Source: Halobacillus massiliensis (GTDB lineage Bacteria; Bacillota; Bacilli; Bacillales; Halobacillaceae). From it: 64,000 nucleotides of DNA. Below the pieces are notes generated by a model. It saw only the letters and a program-made list of their open reading frames with translations, was not told where the DNA came from and made no database searches. A program made the position numbers and the translations under genes. Position 1 is the first letter of the stretch, and every line of letters starts with the position of its first letter. Positions 16,871 to 25,551 of the stretch are shown here, piece after piece. Where the stretch lies: the NCBI RefSeq assembly GCF_900166625.1, contig NZ_LT800499.1, positions 478,651-542,650 of the forward strand, read 5' to 3'.

Positions 16871-17051
16871 TTATGATCACACCTGTTGTTTTATAAATAA
16901 GTTCGCTTATCATTATATTATGGATAAATACATTTTTAGGCACAATTACCTTTAAATTATATTATATCATTTAAAAAGATAAAATAGACATTCGAACATC
17001 AGAGATATTAGATGTCGGTTTATTGGAAAATTTTGAAGAAAGGAGGCATTC

Positions 17052-19319
17052 ATGATGGGAGAAGAGATAAAGATATCCGTCAGAGAGCTTATGGAATACG
17101 TCCATAAAGGAGGAAGCATTGATAACGGGTTTCGAACGAGCACTTCTTTAACCGAAGGAACAGCTATTCACCAGGCTGTCCAAAAACAATACGCTCCTAC
17201 AGATAAGAAAGAAGTCCCTTTACGATACGACTATGATTTGGGGGATTTTACTATTATTGTTCATGGACGCTGTGATGGTCTTTTACAGACAGAAGATGGA
17301 ATAGTTATCGATGAGATTAAGTCTACATCACGCCCCCTTGAAGAAATGACAAGCGATGAGTTTCCTGTGTATTGGGCACAGGCAAAAGGATATGCTTACA
17401 TTTATGCAAAACAGGAAGAGCTGGCGGAAATCCGTGTTCAGCTTACTTATGTTCAGAAGCAGTCCAGAGAGAAAAAACAATTTGTAGAGGTTTACTCGTT
17501 GAGTGACCTTGAAATATTTTTTAATCAAACGATTGACCAATACCTCTCTTTTGCTAAATTAATTGCACAATTACGAGAAGAAAAAGAAAGGTCTATTTCT
17601 GAATTGAAGTTCCCTTTTCCCCAATATAGAGAAGGCCAGCGTCAGCTGGCAGGAGCCGTTTACCGGACGATCCAGGAAAAAAGGAATTTATATGCACAGG
17701 CTCCTACAGGCATTGGTAAGACAATGTCTACGTTATTTCCGGCAATTAAGGCCATGAGTGAGTACGAAAGAATTTTTTATTTAACAGCCAAAACAGTCAC
17801 ACGCTTGACGGCTGAGGAATCACTTCAGCTTCTGGAGGAGAATGGGGCGAAGCTTCGATCGGTGACCATTACGGCAAAGGATAAAATATGCTTTAAAGAA
17901 GAATCTATCTGTCAGCCTGAGCATTGTGAGTTTGCTGAAGGATACTACGATCGAATTAATGGAGCAATGGTCGATATACTTAGAAATGAAACTCAAATCA
18001 CTCGTCAGGTTATTGAAAGGTATGCCAGAAAACATAAGGTATGTCCATTTGAATTTTCTCTGGATCTCAGCGACTCGGTAGATGTTGTGATCGGTGACTA
18101 TAACTATATCTTTGATCCGAGAGTCTCTTTAAAAAGGCTGCTTCCAGAGCGGAAGAAGAAAACGGCTCTTCTGATTGATGAAGCCCACAATCTGGTAGAG
18201 AGGGCCAGAGAAATGTATTCTGCAGAAATTAAGAAAAACGATTTCTGGCAGATAGAAGAAGAATGGGAAGCTAATGAACCCTTGAAAAAAGCGGCTAAAG
18301 CCGTAAAGAAGGATTTGCAGGCCCTTGACCATGACGAAAAAGTAAGAACGGTTAGTGAAATTCCAGGAGCATTAGAAGAAAATCTTGAGCGGTTTATAGA
18401 GGCTGCGGAAGTAGAGCTAAAAGAAGACCGGGATGAAGAACAATCTGAAGCTCTGCTTGAATGTTATTTTTCAGCCCAAAATTTCTTGAAAATTTTTATA
18501 ATCGCAGATGACCATTTTAAGCAGATAGTAACAACAGAAAGCAATAATACTTCCCTTAAGTTATTCTGTCTGGACCCCTCAGAAGTTTTAAAACAAGTCG
18601 TAAAGCCTTTCAGGGCCAATATATTTTTCTCAGCTACCTTATCACCATTTGCTTATTACAAAGATATGCTGGGCGGCGGGGAAGAAGATTATATTTTACG
18701 TCTTCCTTCACCGTATCATTCTGAACAAATTGAGGCGGTCATTTCCCCGGTCTCCACACGGTATAAAAATCGTGAACATACAGCGGGGAAGATCGCTGAG
18801 CGCTTGTATGAACAGGTGAACAAGGTTAAAGGAAATCACTTGTTTTTCTTTCCTTCCTATCAGTACATGCGGATGATATATGAAGAATTTCAAAAATATA
18901 AAGATATAGTAACTGTTGAACAGGAGCAGGGGATGACAGAAGAAAGACGTGATGATTTTCTGGCTCAGTTTGTCGAAGACGGTAAGCTTGTCGGATTTGC
19001 TGTACTGGGCGGGGTTTTCTCTGAAGGAGTCGATTTGCGGGGAAATCGATTAAATGGAGTGGCTGTAGTAGGAATAGGGCTCGCGCCAAGAAGCTTTGAG
19101 AAAGAGCTGATTAAAGACTATTTTAATGAAAAAGGTAAAAATGGCTACGACTATTCCTATGTTTTCCCCGGTATGAACAAAGTTCTCCAAGCTGGTGGAA
19201 GGTTAATTCGCTCAGAAACAGACTATGGAATGATCCAGTTAATCGACGATCGCTTTCTTTCGAGGAAGTATTTGCAGCTGCTTCCGGAAGAATGGAAGGA
19301 TTTTCGAGTGATCCGATAA
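17052..19319 (+). CDS. DinG/XPD-type helicase with N-terminal PD-(D/E)XK nuclease domain
   Basis: A 755-aa superfamily-2 helicase. Residues 1-170 look like a Cas4/RecB-type nuclease: H40 (TAIHQ), D75 (GRCDG), E88 and K90 (VIDEIKS), and a Q in YWAQAKGYAYIYA. The helicase has Walker A APTGIGKT (K223), DEAH box D376-H379, and four cysteines C280, C287, C292 and C331 spaced as the [4Fe-4S] cluster of XPD/DinG. Motifs V and VI are near GGVFSEGVDLRG and QAGGRLIRS. A role in DNA repair (5'-3' unwinding and end cutting) is likely. It is not the usual DinG of Firmicutes, which carries a DEDD exonuclease. AAAGGAGG precedes the start; ATG 17055 is also possible. No LexA box is visible. Confidence 0.85.
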   Translation: MMGEEIKISVRELMEYVHKGGSIDNGFRTSTSLTEGTAIHQAVQKQYAPTDKKEVPLRYDYDLGDFTIIVHGRCDGLLQTEDGIVIDEIKSTSRPLEEMTSDEFPVYWAQAKGYAYIYAKQEELAEIRVQLTYVQKQSREKKQFVEVYSLSDLEIFFNQTIDQYLSFAKLIAQLREEKERSISELKFPFPQYREGQRQLAGAVYRTIQEKRNLYAQAPTGIGKTMSTLFPAIKAMSEYERIFYLTAKTVTRLTAEESLQLLEENGAKLRSVTITAKDKICFKEESICQPEHCEFAEGYYDRINGAMVDILRNETQITRQVIERYARKHKVCPFEFSLDLSDSVDVVIGDYNYIFDPRVSLKRLLPERKKKTALLIDEAHNLVERAREMYSAEIKKNDFWQIEEEWEANEPLKKAAKAVKKDLQALDHDEKVRTVSEIPGALEENLERFIEAAEVELKEDRDEEQSEALLECYFSAQNFLKIFIIADDHFKQIVTTESNNTSLKLFCLDPSEVLKQVVKPFRANIFFSATLSPFAYYKDMLGGGEEDYILRLPSPYHSEQIEAVISPVSTRYKNREHTAGKIAERLYEQVNKVKGNHLFFFPSYQYMRMIYEEFQKYKDIVTVEQEQGMTEERRDDFLAQFVEDGKLVGFAVLGGVFSEGVDLRGNRLNGVAVVGIGLAPRSFEKELIKDYFNEKGKNGYDYSYVFPGMNKVLQAGGRLIRSETDYGMIQLIDDRFLSRKYLQLLPEEWKDFRVIR

Positions 19320-19363
19320 ATCATTTCCTGGGAAATATTAATCTATATTGTCGAATATTAATT

Positions 19364-19405
19364 AAAGAAGAGCAGATTTCGTCAAATGAGTCTGCTCTTC
19401 TTTTC
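19364..19405 (+). terminator. Helicase gene terminator
   Basis: AAAGAAGAGCAGA (19364-19376) pairs with TCTGCTCTTCTTT (19391-19403), ending in TTTT. Confidence 0.8.
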
Positions 19406-19484
19406 AATTTCTGAAGATTAGGAGTTTCGAAGGTCCTTTTTTTGGTAATGGGTTAAAAGTAACAAAAAAGTCAGGAGGTCAATT

Positions 19485-20741
19485 ATGTCATCTGAAAAAG
19501 TAAAAAACCGATGGTTAATCGCTCTTGGTGGAGTTGGGATACATATATCCATCGGCTCAGTCTATGCCTGGAGTAATTTCACCTCTCCGCTTGGTGAGGA
19601 GTTCGGCTGGAGTTCCCAGCAGGTTCAATTAACATTTAGTCTGGCCATCTTATTCCTAGGTTTGTCAGCAGCTTTCTTAGGCTGGTTTGTAGAGAAGTAT
19701 GGTCCCAGAGTTGCCGGGATTACCGCTGCCATATTTTTTGGGATTGGAGTATTTGGATCAGGATTCGCTGTCCAAATCGGATCGTTATGGACTCTATATT
19801 TCTTCTATGGAGTGTTAGGAGGAATTGGTCTTGGGGTCGGATACATAGCCCCTGTTTCCACATTAGTCAAATGGTTTCCTGACAGGAGAGGACTCGCTAC
19901 GGGTATGGCAATTATGGGATTTGGATTCGCTGCAGCCATCGCCAGCCCGGTCATGGACTTTCTAATCGGATCTGTTGGAATTGCCTTGACCTTTTATATT
20001 TTGGGCGCCAGCTATTTTGTAATCATGATCTTATCATCTCTATACTTATCAAGACCACCAGAGGGATGGACACCGTCTGGTTATAAGCCACAGGAAAACA
20101 AGGACGTAGAGTCACAGGATTTAGCTAATTTAAGAGCAAATGAGGCAGTAAAGACTGCAAGATTTTATTACTTGTGGATCATACTTTTTATTAATATAAC
20201 TTGTGGAATTGCGATTATCTCTGCAGCTAAGCCGCTGGCTCAAAACAGTGTGGGGATGAGTGCTGCGGCAGCTGCTTCACTCGTTGGAATTATGGGAATT
20301 TTTAATGGAGCAGGACGTCTTGCCTGGGCATCTGCATCTGATTACATTGGAAGATCTAATACCTATATCATTTTCTTTGTTCTGCAGATTCCTCTTTTCG
20401 TTCTTTTGCCGATGACAGGATCAGTCACCTTGTTTGTCATAATGTTTGGAATTATATACACATGCTATGGAGGGGGATTTTCTACACTTCCTGCGTTTAT
20501 CGGTGATTTGTTTGGTACGAAGGAGCTTGGAGCCATACACGGTTATATTTTAACGGCCTGGGCAGCCGCTGGTTTAGCAGGCCCGCAGTTTGCTGCTCTT
20601 ATGAACGATGTAACAGGCAGTTATGCAAGCAGTATGGTTTACTTTGCTGGCCTATTCTTAGTTGCACTTGCTGTTTCTATCCTTACTAAAGTAGATATTA
20701 AAAAGAAACAAAAGAAAATAAAAGAAGCACGAGCCAGTTAA
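19485..20741 (+). CDS. MFS transporter, oxalate/formate antiporter (OFA) family
   Basis: A 418-aa protein with twelve hydrophobic segments. The start RWLIALGGVGIHISIGSVYA, then WSNFTSPLGEEFGWS, and GGIGLGVGYIAPVSTLVKWFPDRRGLATG (about residues 120-148) are characteristic of the OFA group, which includes OxlT. Substrates are small carboxylates (oxalate, formate, pyruvate, lactate); the one used here cannot be told. A strong AGGAGG precedes the ATG. BioY follows after 79 bp but has its own promoter. Confidence 0.85.
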   Translation: MSSEKVKNRWLIALGGVGIHISIGSVYAWSNFTSPLGEEFGWSSQQVQLTFSLAILFLGLSAAFLGWFVEKYGPRVAGITAAIFFGIGVFGSGFAVQIGSLWTLYFFYGVLGGIGLGVGYIAPVSTLVKWFPDRRGLATGMAIMGFGFAAAIASPVMDFLIGSVGIALTFYILGASYFVIMILSSLYLSRPPEGWTPSGYKPQENKDVESQDLANLRANEAVKTARFYYLWIILFINITCGIAIISAAKPLAQNSVGMSAAAAASLVGIMGIFNGAGRLAWASASDYIGRSNTYIIFFVLQIPLFVLLPMTGSVTLFVIMFGIIYTCYGGGFSTLPAFIGDLFGTKELGAIHGYILTAWAAAGLAGPQFAALMNDVTGSYASSMVYFAGLFLVALAVSILTKVDIKKKQKKIKEARAS

Positions 20742-20767
20742 GTAAACCTATAAATTAAAAGGTTGAC
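20742..20767. promoter_or_regulatory. Possible BirA operator at bioY
   Basis: The dyad GTAAACC (20742-20748) / GGTTGAC (20761-20767) has half-sites like the (G/T)TNAACC arms bound by the biotin repressor BirA. The right arm overlaps the bioY -35 box. The 12-bp spacer is shorter than the usual 14-16, so this is tentative. Confidence 0.4.
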
Positions 20768-20791
20768 ATAAGTGCGACTCCTCGCTATTCT
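20763..20791 (+). promoter_or_regulatory. bioY promoter
   Basis: A consensus TTGACA (20763-20768), 17-bp spacer and TATTCT (20786-20791). A small inverted repeat CTATTCT/AGAATAG (20785-20791/20798-20804) overlaps the -10 and start region just before the GAGGAGG ribosome site. Confidence 0.7.
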
Positions 20792-20820
20792 TGAAATAGA
20801 ATAGCTGAGGAGGAAGCCTT

Positions 20821-21411
20821 ATGAGTCAATCACGTATGTCTACATATGATCTTACAATTGGAGCCCTATTTGTAGCTCTGATGGCTGTTGGAGCAAATAT
20901 TACCGCTGTCGCCCCATTTTTATCTATTTTAAATGTGCCTCTAACCTTGCAGACTTTTGTTGCAATTTTAGCAGGTATAATTCTTGGACGGCGTATGGGT
21001 GCTTTTTCTATGCTTGTTTATGCTGCTTTAGGATTAGCAGGAGTTCCTATATTTGCTGGCTTTTCTGGAGGAGCAGCAACTGTAGTTACACCAACTTTCG
21101 GCTTTATTTTATCTTTTATTGCCGTTGCCTATTTTTCAGGAGCTGTCGTAGAAAAGAAACGGACTTTTGGAAGGTATATTACTGCATCACTAATAGGACT
21201 AGCGCTCAATTACATTATTGGAGTGAATGGAATGTACTTAGCCTTTAATTTTTGGATGGGCGAAGGTGCTGGCATGCCTTATGTTCTTGCATGGTCAAGT
21301 ATGGTTCCGTTTATTATTAAAGATTTTGCCCTTGCCATATTAGCAGGTTCCTTTGGTTATCGCATGGAAAAAGGAATATTAAAACGTACACCTTTACGTC
21401 AGGCCGTATAA
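20821..21411 (+). CDS. bioY: Biotin transporter BioY (ECF S-component)
   Basis: A 196-aa membrane protein with six hydrophobic segments. The family signatures PLTLQTFVAILAGIILGRRMG (about residues 40-60) and PTFGFILSF (about residues 97-105) are present. BioY captures biotin and couples to the general ECF energising module, which is encoded elsewhere. GAGGAGG lies 9 bp before the ATG. The upstream dyad suggests biotin-dependent repression. Confidence 0.92.
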   Translation: MSQSRMSTYDLTIGALFVALMAVGANITAVAPFLSILNVPLTLQTFVAILAGIILGRRMGAFSMLVYAALGLAGVPIFAGFSGGAATVVTPTFGFILSFIAVAYFSGAVVEKKRTFGRYITASLIGLALNYIIGVNGMYLAFNFWMGEGAGMPYVLAWSSMVPFIIKDFALAILAGSFGYRMEKGILKRTPLRQAV

Positions 21412-21434
21412 AAGTGAAATTGGATACGGATTAT

Positions 21435-21470
21435 AATAAACTGCTCCTAAATGGGCAGTTTATTTTTTTA
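21435..21470 (+). terminator. bioY terminator
   Basis: AATAAACTGC (21435-21444) pairs with GCAGTTTATT (21455-21464), followed by a T run. Confidence 0.82.
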
Positions 21471-21518
21471 CCCTCTTTCCATATCCTGTATAATCGGCAT
21501 AAAAGAAGGGGGGACGTC

Positions 21519-22571
21519 ATGAAAAAATTATGGAGTTTATGGATGTTTTCTGTCCTGGTTGCGGGCTGCCAATCGAATGAAGAATCAGATGAGGGAGCTA
21601 ATGATACGCAGGACAGCGGAGAGTTCTCAATTGCAGCTGAGAATCTTGAATCACCTTGGGATATTGAGGCAGATGGCAACCAATTCTTTATTAGTGAACG
21701 TGAGGGAACAATTGCGAGAGTGGAAGATGGACAAGTAGTAAGAGAACCTGTTGAGACGAAGGAGCCGATTGTACAGATAGGGGAAGGCGGGCTGCTCGGT
21801 CTGAAGCTTCATCCGGATTTTCAAAATAACCACCTCGCTTTTGCTTACCATACTTATGAAACAGAGGAAGGTTCGATTGGTAATCGGGTGATTACGTTAA
21901 CTTATAATGACAGGGAGTGGAGAGAAGATTCGATTCTGATTGAAGAAATACCAGGGAATAACTTTCATAATGGCGGGCGAATTGAAATAAGTCCTGAAGG
22001 GTTTCTTTTTGTTACGACGGGCGATGCACAGGAAGAATCACTCGCTCAAGATGAAGGTAGTCTTGCCGGAAAGATATTAAGGATGACGTTTACGGGAAAT
22101 ATTCCTGATGATAACCCTGAGGAGGATTCCTATGTATACAGTTATGGCCACCGCAACCCCCAGGGATTGGGCTGGAGCGAGGATGGTGAACTGTATGCTT
22201 CCGAGCACGGACCTTCTAATCATGATGAAATAAATAGAATCGAGCCAGGGAAAAACTATGGCTGGCCGTTGATTGTAGGAGATGAAACAGGAGACGGACT
22301 TGTATCTCCTTTATTTGAAACAGGAAATAATACATGGGCACCTTCAGGAATAGCTATAGTTGATAATAAAATTTATATTGCTTCCCTTAGAGGCAGCGCA
22401 CTTCGCACCTTGAATCTGCAGGGAGAAGATAATCAAGTGGTCACAAATGATTATGGACGGATAAGAGATGTGGAATTGGCCGATGGTGCCATTTATTTCA
22501 TCACGAATAATACAGATGGCCGCGGCAATGCAGATTCCAACGACGATCGTCTCATTCGGTATGAATTTTAA
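21519..22571 (+). CDS. PQQ-type soluble aldose sugar dehydrogenase, lipoprotein
   Basis: A 350-aa lipoprotein with lipobox LVAG-C (C17) followed by an acidic linker. The beta-propeller body carries the sGDH/YliI signatures: LESPWDIEADGNQFFISERE, then FHNGGRIEISPEGFLFVTTGD (the HNGG histidine is the catalytic base in characterised members), SYGHRNPQGLGW, and SEHGPSNHDEINRIEPGKNYG. Such enzymes oxidise sugars outside the membrane. Firmicutes seldom make PQQ, so the cofactor may be scavenged or the enzyme may differ. AGGGGGG before ATG 21519 and the lipobox set the start. Confidence 0.83.
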   Translation: MKKLWSLWMFSVLVAGCQSNEESDEGANDTQDSGEFSIAAENLESPWDIEADGNQFFISEREGTIARVEDGQVVREPVETKEPIVQIGEGGLLGLKLHPDFQNNHLAFAYHTYETEEGSIGNRVITLTYNDREWREDSILIEEIPGNNFHNGGRIEISPEGFLFVTTGDAQEESLAQDEGSLAGKILRMTFTGNIPDDNPEEDSYVYSYGHRNPQGLGWSEDGELYASEHGPSNHDEINRIEPGKNYGWPLIVGDETGDGLVSPLFETGNNTWAPSGIAIVDNKIYIASLRGSALRTLNLQGEDNQVVTNDYGRIRDVELADGAIYFITNNTDGRGNADSNDDRLIRYEF

Positions 22572-22579
22572 TATAAACA

Positions 22580-22630
22580 AAAGCTTGTTGACAGCAGAAG
22601 TGCTGATCAGCAAGCTCATTCTTTTTTATT
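22580..22630. terminator. Convergent terminator after the sugar dehydrogenase
   Basis: AGCTTGTTG (22582-22590) pairs with CAGCAAGCT (22608-22616) around an inner hairpin CAGCA-gaag-TGCTG. A T-rich tail (22620-22627) follows. Confidence 0.65.
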
Positions 22631-23024
22631 CTTCTGTTATCCATTTGCCATAAGTAAATGCCATAATCGCAAAAGCGATAAATGCAAGCATTAATACAGT
22701 ACCGCCAACTATAAAGAAAACCAAGTTAAAGATCTCAAGTCCGCTGATCGGCTGAGTATAATAAAGCCACATTCCAGCAGTCAGGCCGAAAACACCAATG
22801 AAAGAACTCCAAACATGAAACTTTGACAGCTTGGAATCTTTAGGTATATTGAATACTTTATAAAACATGGCAAAGGCAAAGAGTGAAAGCCAGCCCACTA
22901 CTAATATGTGTGCATGAATAGCTGATAATTGATAGCCTCCCCCGCCTGCCATATGAGACCCTATAAAAGCTCCGATAAGAGCATATATAGCTGATGTACG
23001 AACAAAAAAACGAGTACGATCCAC
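22626..23024 (-). CDS. Small heme-copper-oxidase-like membrane protein
   Basis: A 132-aa protein with four hydrophobic segments. Segment 2 contains the HAH motif SAIHAHILVVGWLSLFAFAM, like the heme/copper ligand helix of subunit I of cbb3 oxidases and NO reductases. It is far too short to be a complete oxidase. Similar short proteins are usually annotated as cytochrome-c oxidase-like; the function is not established. It stands alone on the minus strand. Confidence 0.65.
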   Translation of the reverse strand: MDRTRFFVRTSAIYALIGAFIGSHMAGGGGYQLSAIHAHILVVGWLSLFAFAMFYKVFNIPKDSKLSKFHVWSSFIGVFGLTAGMWLYYTQPISGLEIFNLVFFIVGGTVLMLAFIAFAIMAFTYGKWITEE

Positions 23025-23195
23025 TTACAAAAACCTCCATCAATTGCTTATTCTTCTGCCATTATACTAAACCCTTTTTACAAAAGAAACGAAGAGGGGG
23101 AAAGAGTCGAAAAGCGTTCATATATTCCTGATTTGGCACACTGTCCTTGATAAGCTATCATTTGGTATAAGAGTAATGAAAAAAGGGGAGCTATT

Positions 23196-24311
23196 ATGAA
23201 ACAACGAATTGATCAGGTAGTTACATATTTACAAGAACATTCTATTGATGCTGCTTTAGTAAATTCTCCAGAGAATTTCTTTTACTTAACTGGTTTTCTT
23301 ACCGACCCACACGAGCGTTTAATCGGTTTACTTGTTTTTCCGGATAGAAAACCGATCGCTGTTGTCCCCGGAATGGAAACCAGTCAGTTAAAAGAAGCAG
23401 GCTGGTCAGGGGAAGTAATAGGATATGCCGATCACGAAAACCCCTGGAAGCTTATGGCTGGAGAAATGGGAGAAGAGTTCACGGCCGATTTAAAGTCTGT
23501 TGGAATTGAAAAAGAAGTACTATCCTATGGACGCAGTGAATCCTTTTTAGCTTTATTTAACGAACCAGAAGTAAAAGATATCGAAGGCCAGTTAAACGAA
23601 ATGCGTGTAGTTAAAGATGAGGAAGAAATTTCTATTCTTAAAGAAGCGGCAGAGCTTGCGGATGTCGGAGTTCAGGCTGGTTTGGATGCACTAAAGGAAG
23701 GCATAACAGAGATGGAAGTCCTGGCCAGAATTGAATTTGAATTAAAGAAGAAAGGTGTCCCTGCCATGTCTTTCTCTACAATGGTGCTTTTTGGAGAAAA
23801 GTCAGGCCAGCCACATGGAAACCCGGGAAGACGACGTTTGCAAGATGGAGACTTTGTACTTTTTGATTTAGGGGTAGTTTGGAAAGGGTATACTTCAGAT
23901 ATTACAAGGACCTTTGCTTACAGGTCGGTTTCTCCAAAACAGAAGGAAATATATGAGACGGTGCTTGCAGCTCTTGAAGCATCTCTTCAGATTTGTAAAC
24001 CAGGCACCCGCATCGGCGATCTTGATGATGCAGCAAGAAAAGTAATCACGGATGCCGGATACGGCGAGTTATTCCCTCACAGAGTCGGTCATGGCCTGGG
24101 CATTAATGTCCATGAGTTCCCTTCCATGAGTCATTTAAATGATGGCACTTTAAAAGAGGGCATGACGTTTACAATTGAACCTGGAATTTATGATCCTTCT
24201 ATTGGCGGTGTTCGTCTGGAAGAGGATGTACTTATCACCTCTGAAGGATATGAAACTTTAACGAAAACATCAAGACAGCTGAAAATTATCGAGAAAAAGC
24301 CTGAATCTTAA
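23196..24311 (+). CDS. Xaa-Pro peptidase, M24B family
   Basis: A 371-aa cytosolic metallopeptidase that removes residues from proline-containing peptides. The N-terminal creatinase-like domain covers residues 1-130. The pita-bread domain follows with the five metal ligands in order: two Asp in VLFDLGVVWKGYTSDITRTF, His in VGHGLGINVHEFP, Glu in TIEPGIYDP and Glu in VRLEEDVLIT. It could act as an aminopeptidase (PepP) or dipeptidase (PepQ). AGGGGAG precedes the ATG. It is monocistronic with its own terminator. Confidence 0.88.
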   Translation: MKQRIDQVVTYLQEHSIDAALVNSPENFFYLTGFLTDPHERLIGLLVFPDRKPIAVVPGMETSQLKEAGWSGEVIGYADHENPWKLMAGEMGEEFTADLKSVGIEKEVLSYGRSESFLALFNEPEVKDIEGQLNEMRVVKDEEEISILKEAAELADVGVQAGLDALKEGITEMEVLARIEFELKKKGVPAMSFSTMVLFGEKSGQPHGNPGRRRLQDGDFVLFDLGVVWKGYTSDITRTFAYRSVSPKQKEIYETVLAALEASLQICKPGTRIGDLDDAARKVITDAGYGELFPHRVGHGLGINVHEFPSMSHLNDGTLKEGMTFTIEPGIYDPSIGGVRLEEDVLITSEGYETLTKTSRQLKIIEKKPES

Positions 24312-24335
24312 ACAGATTCAGGCTTTTATTTTTAG
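24299..24335 (+). terminator. Terminator of the M24 peptidase gene
   Basis: GCCTGAATCT (24299-24308) pairs with AGATTCAGGC (24314-24323), then TTTTATTTTT. The stem includes the stop codon. Confidence 0.85.
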
Positions 24336-24396
24336 AGAGAATTGTTTCCTGCTGGTCATGATCAAGCGGCTCCGGTTACATAAATATAGAGAGCCT

Positions 24397-25035
24397 TTCC
24401 TCCCATAGGAGTCTCGTCGTTTCCCCTGGTCCTTTATGTTTATTGAAGTAAAGAAACATTGTAATAGTGAGGATTAATCCGGTAGAAAGTTAGAAATTTG
24501 AAGGAAATTCCCTTCTTCCGTTTGCCTTAATAAAGAGAACCGGGCCTGGGGAAACAACTCGCTTTCCATGGGTGAACGGTGAGCTTCCTCGGGCTTATAG
24601 CCCTGCGGGATCTCACCCTGTTCTATCCTCCCATAGGAGTCTCGCCGTTTCCCCCGGCCCTTTATATTTTTTTGAGTAACGGAACATTAACGTAAGAGAC
24701 TAAAGGTAGAGGATTTTCCTCCAAACATAGTGTTCCGTTTATACCCTCATGGTATAGAGGTTGGGAAATGGTGAGACTCCTGCAGGGAGATAGAGCCAAG
24801 GTGAGATCCGCGAGTGCAACGAGCTAGCTCACCGGCTCCCCGCGGAAAGCGAACTATTTCCCAGCCGCTTATCTCCGTACTTGATAAACGGAACAGCTCT
24901 TTCTCTTTCACCTTTAAGAAGAAAAAGAAGCGATAACGAGACTCCTGCAGGAAGATAGAGGCAGGGTGAGATCCGTGAGTGCAACGAGCTAGCTCACCGG
25001 CTCCCCCGCGGGAAAGCAAGTCATTTCCCAGCCGC
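24397..25035. repeat. Composite intergenic repeat, locus 1 (B0, B1, IR, A1, A2)
   Basis: The 883-bp gap between the M24 peptidase and lia genes is mostly repeat. B0 is a B fragment (24397-24432). B1 is complete and reversed (24542-24660), with ends GGGCCTGGGGAAAC/GTTTCCCCCGGCCC. The IR module runs from AACGGAACA (24678) to TGTTCCGTT (24739). A1 is forward (24759-24866), with ends GGTTGGGAAAT/ATTTCCCAGCC. A2 is forward with a decayed left arm (24929-25033). Inside each unit lie CTCCT-AGGGAG, GAGCC-GGCTC and GGTGAG-CTCACC pairs, so each folds into a branched hairpin. The same order recurs at 44.3 kb and inverted at 33.1 and 63.6 kb. An open minus-strand frame across A1-A2 is a by-product of the repeat. 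Confidence 0.85.
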
Positions 25036-25194
25036 TTTTCTCGGTACTTGATAAACAGAACAATCTCTTAAGAAAAGCGACCCTAATGTTAAAATACGCC
25101 TCTGGTCTTAGTCTAAAATATATCTCCAGCTCATTATGTGCCGCCTACTTAACAGCTATCATGAAATTAACAAAGCAAAGGAGGGACACAGGAT

Positions 25195-25536
25195 ATGAAG
25201 AAGTTTTTGCTGTTTACAGCAGGCTTGATCGCTTTAGCAGTGGCTCTGGCTCACTTAGGGCCAATGATCTTGCTCGGTGTTAGTGTCTGGCTGCTGTACA
25301 TTGTCTTTAAGAAATTTACGAGAAGTGATTCAACAGCCGGAAAAATTGGCTGGTTAATATTAGGCCTGATCATTTTAAGTGTAGCTATGTCTAATATTTA
25401 CGCTGTCATCGGCTTAGCAGCTTTATACGCAATTTATTGGATCTTTAAAAATTGGACAAGTCAGGAAGAGACCCCCGTTAAGACGGATGACCCGTTTGTT
25501 AATTTTGAAAAGCAGTGGGCTGAATTAAACAAATAA
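25195..25536 (+). CDS. LiaI-like membrane protein
   Basis: A 113-aa protein with three or four hydrophobic segments (residues 3-38 and 50-85) and a short charged tail. It directly precedes the LiaH gene by 15 bp, as liaI does in B. subtilis, where LiaI anchors LiaH at the membrane during envelope stress. Sequence alone gives only a small membrane protein. AGGAGG lies upstream. Near 25100-25120 there is GGTCTTAGTCTAAAAT, which could include a LiaR site and a -10 box. Confidence 0.7.
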   Translation: MKKFLLFTAGLIALAVALAHLGPMILLGVSVWLLYIVFKKFTRSDSTAGKIGWLILGLIILSVAMSNIYAVIGLAALYAIYWIFKNWTSQEETPVKTDDPFVNFEKQWAELNK

Positions 25537-25551
25537 TAAGGAGAGATTGAA

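Noticed and set aside
16970..17051. Half-site GAAC as a possible LexA box before the helicase
   Set aside because: The second half (GTTC at the right distance) is missing.
24747..25019. Open minus-strand frame of 90 codons with two similar peptide blocks
   Set aside because: It is the translation of repeat modules A1 and A2; no ribosome site, and the peptide repeats only because the DNA does.
24397..25035. CRISPR array
   Set aside because: The repeated units are over 100 bp, palindromic, in mixed orientation and without regular spacers.
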